Source of the DNA: an uncultured Prevotella sp.
GTDB lineage: Bacteria > Bacteroidota > Bacteroidia > Bacteroidales > Bacteroidaceae
Direction of reading: 5' to 3'
Assembly: GCA_900540375.1 (NCBI GenBank)
Contig: UQFS01000019.1
Location: 1 to 64,000 of the forward strand
DNA length: 64,000 bases
Part shown: piece by piece, positions 1-9,166 of the stretch
Layout of the letters: each line of letters opens with the position of its first letter
Numbering within the stretch: position 1 is the stretch's first letter
Translations under genes and position numbers: made by a program
The notes under the pieces: generated by a model
Told to the model about the DNA's origin: nothing
The model's database searches: none
The model's input: the letters and a program-made list of their open reading frames with translations, nothing else

Positions 1-53
1 TTCGACTACGATAAGTCTGTTTTCAAACCTTATCTTCAAGGGAGTGGGAAGAA

Positions 54-500
54 ATGAAGAACGGCGAAGACATCGTTCACAATGCAAGAATTATAACTTA
101 TGTGGATATGAAAAAGAAGGAGCCCAAGCTCGTGTCTCTGCTCACCAACGACATGAACATGGAGCTTGGAGAAATCGTCGAAATCTACAGAAAAAGATGG
201 ATGATCGAGTCCCTGTTCAAACAGTTGAAACAAAATTTTCCACTCAGGTACTTCTACGGAGAGGGTGCAAACGCCATCAAAATACAGATCTGGACAACCC
301 TCATAGCAAACATGCTCCTCATGATAATGCAAAAGCGGATAAGACGCAGTTGGAGTTTCTCTGGTCTTGCTACCATGATAAGAATCATGCTAATGTACTA
401 TATGAACATCTACACATTCCTTGAAAACCCAGAGAAGGATTGGGCGAAGATGCTTGAAAAGTCAAAAGAATCTCCACCAGAACCGACATTATTTGACTAA
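54..500 (+). CDS. IS4-family transposase, C-terminal part (partial/frameshifted)
   Basis: This 148-residue frame is the C-terminal part of a DDE transposase. The segment YRKRWMIESLFKQLKQNF is the Y-(2)-R-(3)-E-(6)-K signature of IS4-type enzymes and carries the last catalytic glutamate; the rest of the catalytic domain would lie to the left of the window. The frame is closed upstream by TAA at 12-14. A different frame is open from base 1 and ends in a TGA at 55-57 that overlaps the ATG at 54. The element is therefore either frameshifted near base 50 or the upstream frame is unrelated. I cannot tell these apart because the window cuts the element. The identification as an IS4-type C-terminus is firm; activity is doubtful. 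Confidence 0.75.
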   Translation: MKNGEDIVHNARIITYVDMKKKEPKLVSLLTNDMNMELGEIVEIYRKRWMIESLFKQLKQNFPLRYFYGEGANAIKIQIWTTLIANMLLMIMQKRIRRSWSFSGLATMIRIMLMYYMNIYTFLENPEKDWAKMLEKSKESPPEPTLFD

Positions 501-514
501 GGGGGCTTGTCTTA

Positions 515-562
515 AAAAATCTTTCCGCAATGCCTGTTTATCGGCATCGTGAAAGGATTTTT
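515..562 (-). terminator. Terminator of the glnK-amt-amt-asnB operon
   Basis: An imperfect hairpin with ATGCC/GGCAT at its tip and AATC..TTTC / GAAAGGATT lower arms is flanked by T runs on both strands. On the minus strand the run follows the stem about 80 bases after the asnB stop. It may also stop transcription leaving the transposase fragment. Confidence 0.6.
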
Positions 563-644
563 ATGCGGTTTTCATTTTTAGCGGACAGCAATAAAAACAA
601 TTCTTACTTTTGAAGGAAATAAACCTGCTACTATATAACGATGA

Positions 645-2366
645 TTACTCAACGTCCTCGTGCACATCTTTGACGGCACGACCGCTGGGCTCATTCATAT
701 TCTTGAATGCTTCGTCCCAGGCGAGTGCTTCAGCTGTAGAGCAGGCAACGCTCGGCACGCTGGGCACTGACCGCGCGGCAGAGTCGCTGGGGAAGTGCTC
801 GGCAAAGATAGAGCGGTAGTAATACTCCTCTTTGTTGCGTGGCGGGTTGATCGGGAAACGCTCAGCAGCGTGCGCCATCTGCTCGTCGCTGACGGCAGAA
901 GCAGTAATCTGCTTCAACGTGTCGATCCAACTGTAACCGACACCGTCGGAGAACTGTTCCTTCTGGCGCCATGCCACTTCCTCGGGAAGCATGTCAGTGA
1001 ACGCGTCACGTACCACCTTCTTCTCGATCGTCTTGCCCGGGCACATCTTGTAGCTCGGATCAATCGTCATGGCCACATCGAGGAACTCCTTGTCGAGGAA
1101 GGGCACACGACCCTCCACGCCCCACGCTGCCAAGCTCTTGTTGGCACGCAGACAGTCGTACTGATAGAGTTTGGAAAGCTTGCGCACGGTCTCCTTGTGG
1201 AACTCCTCCGGTGACGGACACTTGTGGAAATAGAGATAACCACCGAAGATCTCATCGGCACCCTCGCCCGAGAGCACCATCTTGATACCCATCGACTTGA
1301 TGACACGGGCCAGGAGATACATCGGCGCAGAAGCACGCACAGTGGTCACATCATAGGTCTCGATGAAGTAGATCACGTCGCGGATGGCGTCAAGACCCTC
1401 CTGAATGGTGTAGTTGATCTCATGGTGTACCGTGCCGATATAGTCAGCGACAAGTTTTGCTTTTGCCAAGTCCGGTGCATCCTTCAAGCCGACGGCAAAG
1501 CTGTGAAGGCGGGGCCAATAGGCACGGGTCTCGCCTCCCTCCTCGACACGTGTGGAAGAGAAGCGCTCGGAAATGGCAGAGATAACAGAAGAGTCCAGTC
1601 CGCCGGAGAGCAACACACCGTAAGGCACGTCGCTCATCAGCTGACGCTTCACGGCTGACATCAGTCCCTGACGGATCTCCTCAACGGCCTGACCATAGGA
1701 CAGAGCGCTCTGCCGGCGTGTCTTTCCATCCATCCAATCGCGGTGATAATAGCGCTTCATGCCCGGATCCTTGCTCCAATAGTAGTGTCCGGGCAGGAAG
1801 GGCTCGTAATGATCGCACTGTCCTTCCAGAGCCTTCAGCTCACTGGCAACATATACTTTGCCGTCGGGATCGTAACCTATATAAAGAGGTATCACGCCGA
1901 TCGGGTCGCGGGCTACGAGGAACGAGCCATCCTCGGCATCATAGAGGGCAAAAGCAAAGATGCCACTGAGCTTCTCTATCATGCTGACGATGGAAGCATG
2001 CAAAGCCTCGGCAGACGTCAGCGAGCGTGCTTTCTCCTTCCACTGACGGTACATGGCCAGGATTACCTCACAGTCGCTGCCCGTCTGGAAAGCATAGTCG
2101 GGGAAGGAGGCCCGGATGTCAAGATGGTTGTAGATCTCTCCGTTCACGGCGAGCACTTCCTTCTTGTCGGGCGAGAGCAGCGGCTGCTTGCCGCTCTCCG
2201 GGTCTACAATGCTCAGGCGCTCATGAGAGAGGATGGCTGAGGCACCGGTGTAGATACCACTCCAGTCGGGTCCGCGATGACGGATCTTCTGACTCATACG
2301 CAACGCCTTCTGGCGCAAATCAGGGGTCTGCTCCTGAATGTTGAAAATTCCTACTATTCCACACAT
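645..2366 (-). CDS. asnB: Asparagine synthase B, glutamine-hydrolysing
   Basis: This 573-residue protein makes asparagine from aspartate, ATP and glutamine in the cytoplasm. The ATG at 2366 is chosen because it gives MCGIVGIF, placing the catalytic cysteine at position 2 as class II amidotransferases require; a longer frame to 2420 has no conserved residues. The N-terminal glutaminase domain (about 1-200) includes the RHRGPD and NGEIYNH motifs. The synthetase domain follows with its ATP-binding loop LLSGGLDSS and the later SGEGADE segment. Length fits the AsnB family. It is the last gene of a leftward run after two ammonium transporters and a PII protein, so its expression is probably tied to nitrogen status. 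This is inferred from order and spacing (96 bases from amt). Confidence 0.95.
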   Translation of the reverse strand: MCGIVGIFNIQEQTPDLRQKALRMSQKIRHRGPDWSGIYTGASAILSHERLSIVDPESGKQPLLSPDKKEVLAVNGEIYNHLDIRASFPDYAFQTGSDCEVILAMYRQWKEKARSLTSAEALHASIVSMIEKLSGIFAFALYDAEDGSFLVARDPIGVIPLYIGYDPDGKVYVASELKALEGQCDHYEPFLPGHYYWSKDPGMKRYYHRDWMDGKTRRQSALSYGQAVEEIRQGLMSAVKRQLMSDVPYGVLLSGGLDSSVISAISERFSSTRVEEGGETRAYWPRLHSFAVGLKDAPDLAKAKLVADYIGTVHHEINYTIQEGLDAIRDVIYFIETYDVTTVRASAPMYLLARVIKSMGIKMVLSGEGADEIFGGYLYFHKCPSPEEFHKETVRKLSKLYQYDCLRANKSLAAWGVEGRVPFLDKEFLDVAMTIDPSYKMCPGKTIEKKVVRDAFTDMLPEEVAWRQKEQFSDGVGYSWIDTLKQITASAVSDEQMAHAAERFPINPPRNKEEYYYRSIFAEHFPSDSAARSVPSVPSVACSTAEALAWDEAFKNMNEPSGRAVKDVHEDVE

Positions 2367-2462
2367 GGTTGTAAAAGCTGTTAAGTTTGTGAATGTATAC
2401 GTTGAAACTCCCAAGAGCAACAGTCACCGTAGTGCTGATGCCCTGGGAGGTGTGTTTTTCAA

Positions 2463-3701
2463 TTAGAGATTAAATGCTGATTCTCCGTGCTCGTAGATGT
2501 CAAGTCCTTCTTCCTCCACACGTGCGTCAACACGCATACCGACGGTCCTATCGACAACAACAAAGATGATCCATGTCAGCACACCGCTGAAGACGATACC
2601 GAAGACAGTGGCAAAGAGCTGTACGCCGAGCTGATGCCAGTCACCATAGAGCGCGCCACAGGCGCCTCCTGTCACCGTTTTCGTGGCAAAGACACCCGTC
2701 AGAACAGATCCGATGATACCACCGATGCCGTGAACGCCAAAGGCGTCGAGTGCATCGTCGTAGCCACAGACACGCTTCACGACAGCCACCATGAAGTAGC
2801 AAATCATGGAAGTGATGAGCCCGATGCAGATAGCTCCAAGTACATCCGTGCTGCCGGCTGCCGGAGTGATAGCCACCAAGCCAGCCACGGCACCCGTGCA
2901 CATACCCACGCAGGTAGGACGGCCGCTGTAGATCCAGTCGATCGTCATCCACGTCACAGCGGCTACGGCTGTTGCCAGATGAGTGACAAGGAAGGCGTTG
3001 GCATCAAGACCATCAGCTGTCAGACCACTGCCGGCATTGAAACCGAACCAACCCAACCACAACATGGCAGCACCGATGAACACAAAGGGGACGTTGGTGG
3101 CAGGAATAGGACGGCCCGGACGGTAGCCGGTACGACGGCCCAGCATCAAAGCGGTAACCAATGCGGCAACACCGGCATTGATATGTACCACCGTGCCACC
3201 GGCAAAGTCAATGGCTCCCATCTGCTGAAGGAAACCGCCGCCCCACACAAAGTGGGCCATGGGATAATAGACGATGACAGACCAAAGAATGGTGAACAAC
3301 AGAAAAGCCGAGAAACGCATGCGCTCGGCAAAAGCACCGATGATCAGCGCAGGAGTGATCACGGCAAACATGCACTGGAAAAGTACGAATGTCAACTCAG
3401 GAATATGAGACGGAGCCAACACCGAGTGAATGGTCACGCCATGGAGGAATACCTTATCAAAACCTCCGATCACGCCACCCAGGGCGGTGCCCTGAAGACT
3501 GGTACCAAACACCCAACTGTAACCAATGGCTATCCAGAGAATGCTGCCGACGGCAGTGCAGATGAGACACTGCATGAAAATGCTGAGGATGTTCTTGGAT
3601 CGCACAAGGCCGCCGTAGAACAATGCCAAGGCCGGCACTGTCATAAACATCACTAAGATAGTGGCAGTGGTGATCCACGCTGTATTTCCTGTATCAATCA
3701 T
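2463..3701 (-). CDS. amt: Ammonium transporter, Amt family (second copy)
   Basis: This 412-residue integral membrane protein has about eleven hydrophobic segments and Amt hallmarks: ALFYGGLVRSKN near the N-terminus, FAGGTVVHINAGVAAL in the middle and DALDAFGVHGIGGIIGS near the C-terminus. The two pore histidines are visible in VVHINAG and FGVHGIG. It conducts ammonium across the inner membrane. It differs clearly from the upstream Amt (3894-5162) in both termini, so the pair is an old duplication or two subfamilies and not a recent tandem copy. Both end in a similar tail, EEGLDIYEHGES. It follows glnK and the first amt in the same direction, so PII binding to one or both transporters is likely. 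Confidence 0.93.
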   Translation of the reverse strand: MIDTGNTAWITTATILVMFMTVPALALFYGGLVRSKNILSIFMQCLICTAVGSILWIAIGYSWVFGTSLQGTALGGVIGGFDKVFLHGVTIHSVLAPSHIPELTFVLFQCMFAVITPALIIGAFAERMRFSAFLLFTILWSVIVYYPMAHFVWGGGFLQQMGAIDFAGGTVVHINAGVAALVTALMLGRRTGYRPGRPIPATNVPFVFIGAAMLWLGWFGFNAGSGLTADGLDANAFLVTHLATAVAAVTWMTIDWIYSGRPTCVGMCTGAVAGLVAITPAAGSTDVLGAICIGLITSMICYFMVAVVKRVCGYDDALDAFGVHGIGGIIGSVLTGVFATKTVTGGACGALYGDWHQLGVQLFATVFGIVFSGVLTWIIFVVVDRTVGMRVDARVEEEGLDIYEHGESAFNL

Positions 3702-3893
3702 AATGGTTGAATCGTTTTATTATTCGTTTGCTTCTGTCCTTGTCTTATTAGTACTTACACAGAATCTGCTTGAATCAGTTTATGAATGAATGAGAACTAA
3801 TGATAACAAAGTTTGGAAATGAGTTCCGGTGAAAAGGCCTCGGTCTCCCACGTGGGGAGGCTGAAGTCTTTAAGTATCAGAGTGAAGTGGAAT
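3702..3893 (-). other. Intergenic segment between the two amt genes with a small hairpin
   Basis: This 192-base gap is longer than the others in the operon. It holds a GC-rich hairpin (CTCCC-ACGTG-GGGAG, near 3847-3861) and, on the minus strand, an AAACTTTG sequence at about 3809-3816 resembling the -7 element. It could be a partial terminator with an internal promoter that lets the second transporter be expressed at a different level. No T run follows the hairpin, so termination is uncertain. Confidence 0.3.
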
Positions 3894-5162
3894 CTATCCG
3901 TTGTAGCAACTCTCACCGTGCTCGTAGATATTAAGCCCCTCTTCCTCAACGCGTTTGTCAACACGGAGTCCGACAGTGTGCTTGATGGTCCAGAAGAATA
4001 CGATACCGCAGGCAGCAGCCCAAGTATCTACATAGAGTACGCCGAAAGCCTCTGCACCTAAGAAGCCGAAGCCGTGACCATAGAAAGCGCCTTCACTGGT
4101 GGAGAACAGACCGGTCAACAAAGTACCGAGGACACCGTTCACCCAGTGCACTGAGCTGGCACCGACAGGGTCGTCGATATGAAGTTTCTGATCGATGAAC
4201 TCAATAGCAAACGGCAGTGCAATACCGCAGCAGCAACCGATGATGATAGAGCCAACCACTGACACGCAGTCGCAACCAGCTGTGATACCTACCAAACCGG
4301 CAAGAATACCATTCAGTGTCAATGAGAAGGAAGGCTTGCCATACTTGACCCAAGTAAGGAGCATGGTGGCCAGACCGCCACAAGCGGCTGCCATGTTGGT
4401 TGTCAGGAATACATGGCTGATAGCCTCACGGTTGACCTGACCACTTACTGCAAGCTGAGAGCCCGGGTTGAAACCGAACCATCCGAACCAGAGGATGAAC
4501 ACACCGAGAGAAGCCAACGTCAGGCTGTGACCCGGAATAGCGTTGCTCTTTCCGTCCTTGCGGTACTTGCCCAAACGGGGACCAAGGAAGATGGCACCTA
4601 CCAGAGCCAGCACACCGCCGACAGAGTGCACAACAGTGGAACCGGCAAAGTCATGGAATGCATGACCGAAGGTATTCATCATGAAGCTGCCGTCAGCTGC
4701 GTTGCAAAGCCAGCCGCCGCCCCAGGTCCAGTGACCCTCGACAGGATAGATGATCAAAGAAATGAAGAACGAATAGACAACATACATGTTGAATTTCGTA
4801 CGCTCAGCCATAGCACCGGAAACGATCGTGGCTGATGTGGCACAGAAAACGGTCTCGAACATCAGGAAGCCTTCTGTCGGCAGACCATTGGCATTGTGGT
4901 AGAAAGAGAGATCGCCGAAGTTGGGCATGCCGATGAAGCCCTGGCCATCAGAACCGAACATAAAGCCGAAACCGACAAACCAGAAGAGCACAGAGCCCAG
5001 CATGAAGTCGACGAAGTTCTTAAACAGGATGTTTGTGGTATTTTTACGCCGGGTAAAACCCGCCTCACAATAGGCGAAACCTGGTTGCATGAAGAATACG
5101 AGCATGGCTGCAAGCAGCATCCATACGGTATCTATAGAAATGCTTAAATCTTGAACTGTCAT
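3894..5162 (-). CDS. amt: Ammonium transporter, Amt family (first copy)
   Basis: This 422-residue Amt protein begins MTVQDLSISIDTVWMLLAAM and carries the family segments FCEAGF-like YCEAGFTRRKN, DFAGSTVVHSVGGVLAL and the conserved FGWFGFNPGS. The pore histidines sit in VVHSVGG and SSVHWVNG. It is a polytopic inner-membrane ammonium channel. It starts 96 bases after the PII gene; glnK-amt linkage is one of the most conserved arrangements in bacteria and implies that PII gates this channel. The C-terminal tail EEGLNIYEHGESCYNG corresponds to the cytoplasmic tail that contacts PII in known structures. Together with the second Amt it gives this operon two channels under one PII. Confidence 0.94.
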   Translation of the reverse strand: MTVQDLSISIDTVWMLLAAMLVFFMQPGFAYCEAGFTRRKNTTNILFKNFVDFMLGSVLFWFVGFGFMFGSDGQGFIGMPNFGDLSFYHNANGLPTEGFLMFETVFCATSATIVSGAMAERTKFNMYVVYSFFISLIIYPVEGHWTWGGGWLCNAADGSFMMNTFGHAFHDFAGSTVVHSVGGVLALVGAIFLGPRLGKYRKDGKSNAIPGHSLTLASLGVFILWFGWFGFNPGSQLAVSGQVNREAISHVFLTTNMAAACGGLATMLLTWVKYGKPSFSLTLNGILAGLVGITAGCDCVSVVGSIIIGCCCGIALPFAIEFIDQKLHIDDPVGASSVHWVNGVLGTLLTGLFSTSEGAFYGHGFGFLGAEAFGVLYVDTWAAACGIVFFWTIKHTVGLRVDKRVEEEGLNIYEHGESCYNG

Positions 5163-5258
5163 AATACGATTGATTTTTTTGTTACCCTCATTGTGTTTCT
5201 ATGTTCTCTCTATTTCATCCACTTTCTTTATATTTAGGAAAGAAAGCGTGCAGAAGCG

Positions 5259-5615
5259 TTACTTCTCCTGCTCTGCATTGTACAGGGCAATGTCTCCGCG
5301 CTCGCCGGTGCGGATGCGGACAGTGTCCTCAACCGGAATGATGAAGATACGTCCATCACCGATCTCACCCGTGCGTGCGGCATCTGTGATGGCCTTCACA
5401 GTCTTGTCGACGTTTTTGTCACGCACGACAATATTCATCAACACACGCTCGATACTGCTCGTATCGTACATCACGCCACGATAGATTCGGGCCTGGCGCA
5501 TCTTGCCCTCGCCACGGACATCATAATAGGAGAACCATTCGATGTCAGCAGCAAGCAATGCTTCCTTTACATCCTCAAATTTGGTCTTACGGATGATCGC
5601 TTCAATCTTCTTCAT
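5259..5615 (-). CDS. glnK: PII nitrogen regulatory protein
   Basis: This 118-residue protein is full length for the PII family, a trimer that senses 2-oxoglutarate and ATP/ADP. It starts MKKIEAIIRKTKFEDVKEAL. The T-loop region (about 33-55) keeps two tyrosines, Y45 in IYRG and Y50, aligning with E. coli Y46 and Y51. The ATP-binding C-terminus VEDTVRIRTGERG is intact. It is the first gene of a leftward operon with two ammonium transporters and asnB, so it most likely acts as GlnK blocking Amt when nitrogen is ample. The loop lacks the usual RGHGRQKG sequence, showing RGEGKMRQ instead, so modification by a uridylyltransferase is uncertain. Confidence 0.94.
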   Translation of the reverse strand: MKKIEAIIRKTKFEDVKEALLAADIEWFSYYDVRGEGKMRQARIYRGVMYDTSSIERVLMNIVVRDKNVDKTVKAITDAARTGEIGDGRIFIIPVEDTVRIRTGERGDIALYNAEQEK

Positions 5616-5674
5616 AACTTACCTTTCTTTATGGTTAAACTTACGGTTGCTTACGTATTGTAATCTTTCGGCTG

Positions 5675-5706
5675 CAAAGTTAATACATTTTGTTTATATA
5701 AGCAAT
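5675..5706 (-). promoter_or_regulatory. Promoter of glnK operon
   Basis: On the minus strand TAACTTTG (plus-strand 5675-5682) matches the Bacteroidota -7 box. An ATTG lies 20 bases upstream at 5703-5706 in place of TTTG. The transcription start would fall about 50 bases before glnK. Confidence 0.6.
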
Positions 5707-5861
5707 CGATAATTCTCTTTTTGTTATCGTTATTTTTTTAATTGCTTGCAAAACGCACAATAAAATGATAGTTTCATTGATAAATTGCAATGATTTTCAG
5801 CTTCAGGCATTACAATCCAACACTTTCATAGAAAAAGTTCCTAAAAAATGTCGTGCGACTC

Positions 5862-5892
5862 TTTGCAGTTCTATCTTTTTGTATTAACTTTG
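5862..5892 (+). promoter_or_regulatory. Promoter of dapF operon
   Basis: TTTG at 5862-5865, exactly 19 bases, then TAACTTTG at 5885-5892 is a perfect match to the Bacteroidota primary sigma promoter. It is divergent from the glnK promoter in the same 327-base gap. Confidence 0.8.
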
Positions 5893-5942
5893 CAGCGTAT
5901 TCAAAACATTAAGTCAATCAATAAGAAATAAATTGCTTCATT

Positions 5943-6827
5943 ATGTCAAAGACCATTCACTTCACCAAGATGCACGGGGCTGGTAATGACTATATTTACG
6001 TCAACACCTTATTATATAATATCCCCGATCCGAGCGCAGCCTCCATTGCATGGAGCAAACCGCACACAGGCATTGGCAGCGACGGACTGGTGCTTATTGG
6101 CAAACCGAAGGATGAGGAGAAAGCCGACTATTCGATGCGTATCTTCAATGCCGATGGTTCTGAAGCAATGATGTGCGGCAATGCCAGCCGGTGCATCGCC
6201 AAGTATCTATATGAGAAAGGTATCACCGGTAAGACTAAGATCAGATTGGAGACACTCTCCGGCGTAAAGGTCCTCAGTCTGCACCTGAAAGCAGGTAAAG
6301 TGGAGAGCGTCACAGTAGATATGTCAGAGCCTGCCTTTGATGTCAAAGAGCAATACACGGGGCACACACCCGAGGAGTTGAACAGCATCAAGGCCTTGGC
6401 TGACCACATCCTACGTACGGAAGAAAGAGAGTTCAAAAGCCTCTTCGTAAGCATGGGCAACCCACATTACGTCATCTTCGTGGACGATGTAGAGAATATG
6501 GATATCACAACGTTAGGAAAGATATTGGAGAGAGAGAAAGCCTTCCCACAGCGATGTAACATAGAGTTTGCACAGTTGGTGGGTCAAGGCAAGCTTCGCA
6601 CCCATGTCTGGGAGCGGGGCAGCGGCATCACGATGGCTTGTGGCACAGGAGCATGTGCCACAGCCGTAGCCGCCGCAAAGCTCGGTGTCAGCGGCAGGCA
6701 CTCTATCATCGCCATGGACGGCGGCGATCTCGACATCACATGGAATCCCAACGACAACCATGTATATATGACCGGACCGGCAGCCTTCGCCTTTGAGGGA
6801 GAGATAGATTTGCCAGAAGAGAAATAG
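5943..6827 (+). CDS. dapF: Diaminopimelate epimerase
   Basis: This 294-residue enzyme interconverts LL- and meso-diaminopimelate for lysine and peptidoglycan. The N-terminus has KMHGAGNDYIYV. The two catalytic cysteines are visible in MMCGNASRC (about residue 78) and in MACGTGACATA (about 230). Length is normal. The ATG at 5943 follows a strong promoter and gives MSKTIHFTKMHGAGND. It is followed 95 bases later by dapL, whose product makes its substrate, so these two genes cover the aminotransferase route to meso-diaminopimelate. The pair heads the rightward half of the nitrogen-assimilation block. Confidence 0.96.
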   Translation: MSKTIHFTKMHGAGNDYIYVNTLLYNIPDPSAASIAWSKPHTGIGSDGLVLIGKPKDEEKADYSMRIFNADGSEAMMCGNASRCIAKYLYEKGITGKTKIRLETLSGVKVLSLHLKAGKVESVTVDMSEPAFDVKEQYTGHTPEELNSIKALADHILRTEEREFKSLFVSMGNPHYVIFVDDVENMDITTLGKILEREKAFPQRCNIEFAQLVGQGKLRTHVWERGSGITMACGTGACATAVAAAKLGVSGRHSIIAMDGGDLDITWNPNDNHVYMTGPAAFAFEGEIDLPEEK

Positions 6828-6922
6828 ACTGACACTGAGAGAGAGACACAGTAAACTCCCCAAAAAGGCATAGGAAACGATAAGGACAAACTTAACAAAC
6901 AACATAAAAGGAATTCAAGAAT

Positions 6923-8161
6923 ATGGCATTAGTAAACGAACACTTCCTGAAGTTACCCGGCAACTACTTGTTTGCCGACATAGCTAAAAGGGTCAACGCT
7001 TTCAAGGTGTCGCATCCTAAGGTCAAGGTGATCAGCCTGGGTATTGGCGACGTAACGCGTCCTTTGGCTCCGGTGGTCATCGAAGCCATGCACAAAGCGG
7101 TGGAGGAAATGGCCAACAAGGCTACCTTCCATGGCTATGGACCGGAGAGAGGTTACGACTTCCTGCGTGAAGCTATTCAGAAAAACGATTTCCTGCCAAG
7201 AGGAATACACATCGATCTCAATGAGATCTTCATCAACGATGGCGCCAAGAGCGACACCGGAAACATCCAGGAAATCCTGCGCTGGGACAACAACATCGGC
7301 GTGACAGATCCTATCTATCCCGTTTATGTCGACTCCAACGCGATGATTGGACGCGCAGGAGTCTTCGAGAATGGCAAATGGACAGATGTCACCTATTTCC
7401 CATGCACGGCAGAAAACAACTTCGTGCCACAGATTCCTGACCGCCGCGTAGACATGATCTACCTGTGCTACCCCAACAACCCGACAGGTACGGTGCTTCC
7501 GAAAGAGGAACTTCGCAAATGGGTGAACTTTGCACTGCGCAATGATTCCATCCTTTTCTACGATGCAGCCTATGAAGCATATATCACTGATCCGGAGATT
7601 CCACACTCCATCTATGAGATCAAGGGAGCACGCAAATGTGCGATAGAATTCCACAGCTACAGTAAGACAGCAGGCTTCACGGGTGTGCGTTGCGGCTATA
7701 CGATCATTCCGAAAGAGTTGACAGCCGTAACTGTCGACGGTAAGCAGCGCGTCAATCTCAATCAGTTATGGGATCGCCGACAGAGCACAAAGTTCAACGG
7801 AACAAGCTATATCAGCCAGCGCGCTGCCGAGGCCATCTACACACCGGAGGGCAAGAAGCAGATCCAAGAGACCATTGACTACTATATGGAGAACGCGAAG
7901 ATCATGCGCGAGACGCTCAGCAAGCTCAGCTATAAGGTCTATGGCGGTGTCAACGCTCCTTATCTGTGGGTCAAGACGCCCGACGGCATGGACAGCTGGA
8001 AGTTCTTCGAGCAACTCCTCTACGGATGCGGCGTTGTCTGTACACCGGGTGTGGGATTCGGTCCAAGTGGTGAAGGCTATTTCCGCCTGACTTCCTTCGG
8101 CAACCGCGAAGACGTACGCGAGGCCATGCGTCGCATCGCAGAGTGGTCACTGAAGAAGTAA
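6923..8161 (+). CDS. dapL: LL-diaminopimelate aminotransferase
   Basis: This 412-residue fold-type I PLP enzyme converts tetrahydrodipicolinate plus glutamate directly to LL-diaminopimelate. The start MALVNEHFLKLPGNYLFADI and the segment GIGDVTRPL are typical of DapL and set it apart from ordinary aspartate aminotransferases. The PLP lysine is in SYSKTAGFTGVRCGY (about residue 247). An AAAGGA sequence lies about ten bases before the ATG. Its position after dapF shows that this organism uses the DapL shortcut and does not need succinylated or acetylated intermediates. The glutamate used here links it to the neighbouring glutamine synthetase gene. Confidence 0.96.
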   Translation: MALVNEHFLKLPGNYLFADIAKRVNAFKVSHPKVKVISLGIGDVTRPLAPVVIEAMHKAVEEMANKATFHGYGPERGYDFLREAIQKNDFLPRGIHIDLNEIFINDGAKSDTGNIQEILRWDNNIGVTDPIYPVYVDSNAMIGRAGVFENGKWTDVTYFPCTAENNFVPQIPDRRVDMIYLCYPNNPTGTVLPKEELRKWVNFALRNDSILFYDAAYEAYITDPEIPHSIYEIKGARKCAIEFHSYSKTAGFTGVRCGYTIIPKELTAVTVDGKQRVNLNQLWDRRQSTKFNGTSYISQRAAEAIYTPEGKKQIQETIDYYMENAKIMRETLSKLSYKVYGGVNAPYLWVKTPDGMDSWKFFEQLLYGCGVVCTPGVGFGPSGEGYFRLTSFGNREDVREAMRRIAEWSLKK

Positions 8162-8345
8162 GACATATCTGGAATACAGCCGGAGACGCAAGAAGCAGCG
8201 AGATGTTGCAGATGCAGAAAGAGACATACATGTCGTAAGACATCGGTCTTAAAGAGAAAACCGAGAGAAATGCAAGTGAGAGAAAATGGCAGAGAGTCTT
8301 TCGGGACGGTGCTGCCATAACATGAACCATTAAAAATAAGTCGTT

Positions 8346-9053
8346 ATGAAAAAGGTAAGAAGAATGATGTGTCTGGCTGCCATTGCCATGACAGCGCTCA
8401 CAGCAAAGGCTCAGGACAAAGTAGAAGGTACGATCAGTACCGATGTTGTCAACCAGTACATCTGGCGTGGACAGGACTTAGGCGACGTGAGCATCCAGCC
8501 AACACTGGGCGTAGCTTACAAAGGGTTTTCTCTATCTGCATGGGGCAACGTTGGTCTGTCTGACAAAGACGACACCAAAGAGTTCGACCTCACAGCTGCA
8601 TACACGGTAGGAGGTTTCCACATCGGCGTGACAGACTACTGGTTTAACTCGCCCAACGACAAGTACTTCGCTTACAAGGCTCACGAGACAAGCCATGTGT
8701 TTGAGGGAAACATCGGCTATGACTTTGGCCCGTTGGCTGTCAACTGGTATACCAACTTTGCTGGAAATGACGGAGTGAACAAAGACGGCGACAGAGCCTA
8801 TTCGTCCTATGTAGAGTTGGCCACACCCTTCAAACTGGCTTCTCTCGACTGGACAGCGACAGTAGGTGCCGTACCTTACCGTACTTCGTTCTACGCCAAA
8901 GCCGACGGTTTTGCAGTCACCAACCTGGGATTGAAAGCCAGCAAGGACATAGAAATCACCAACTCCTTCTCTGTCCCGGTCTTCGCAGGCATATATGCCA
9001 ACCCAAGCACACAGAAGGATTACTTCGTTTGCGGCTTCACACTGCATCCATAA
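8346..9053 (+). CDS. TorF-like putative outer-membrane porin
   Basis: This 235-residue protein has a signal peptide (about 1-22, MKKVRRMMCLAAIAMTALTA then KAQ) and a body of alternating short hydrophobic stretches that looks like a small beta-barrel. The opening EGTISTDVVNQYIWRGQDL resembles the N-terminal segment of the TorF/Gcw_chp group of putative porins (a YxWRGxxxS/D pattern), and the C-terminus CGFTLHP ends in aromatic-rich beta strands. It lies between dapL and the glutamine synthetase gene in the same direction, so it may pass small nitrogen compounds across the outer membrane. That role is inferred from position only. Confidence 0.7.
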   Translation: MKKVRRMMCLAAIAMTALTAKAQDKVEGTISTDVVNQYIWRGQDLGDVSIQPTLGVAYKGFSLSAWGNVGLSDKDDTKEFDLTAAYTVGGFHIGVTDYWFNSPNDKYFAYKAHETSHVFEGNIGYDFGPLAVNWYTNFAGNDGVNKDGDRAYSSYVELATPFKLASLDWTATVGAVPYRTSFYAKADGFAVTNLGLKASKDIEITNSFSVPVFAGIYANPSTQKDYFVCGFTLHP

Positions 9054-9166
9054 CTCTCAACCATTTGCAGAGACAACCTGCATAGACGAAACAAAAAATC
9101 AACGTGGAGACCTCCTCAACGAGGCACTACCACTATACAAGAACTTTAACATCAACATTAAGAAAT

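Noticed and set aside
2487..3656. 389-codon frame antisense to amt
   Set aside because: Histidine/aspartate/threonine-rich shadow of a membrane-protein gene; no family features.
8162..8345. Possible small gene or RNA between dapL and porin gene
   Set aside because: No promoter, hairpin or frame with a ribosome site; it appears to be plain spacer.
9104..9166. Longer N-terminus for glutamine synthetase
   Set aside because: The extra 21 residues are low-complexity (threonine/histidine/tyrosine) and unlike GSIII; the ATG at 9167 gives the family start.
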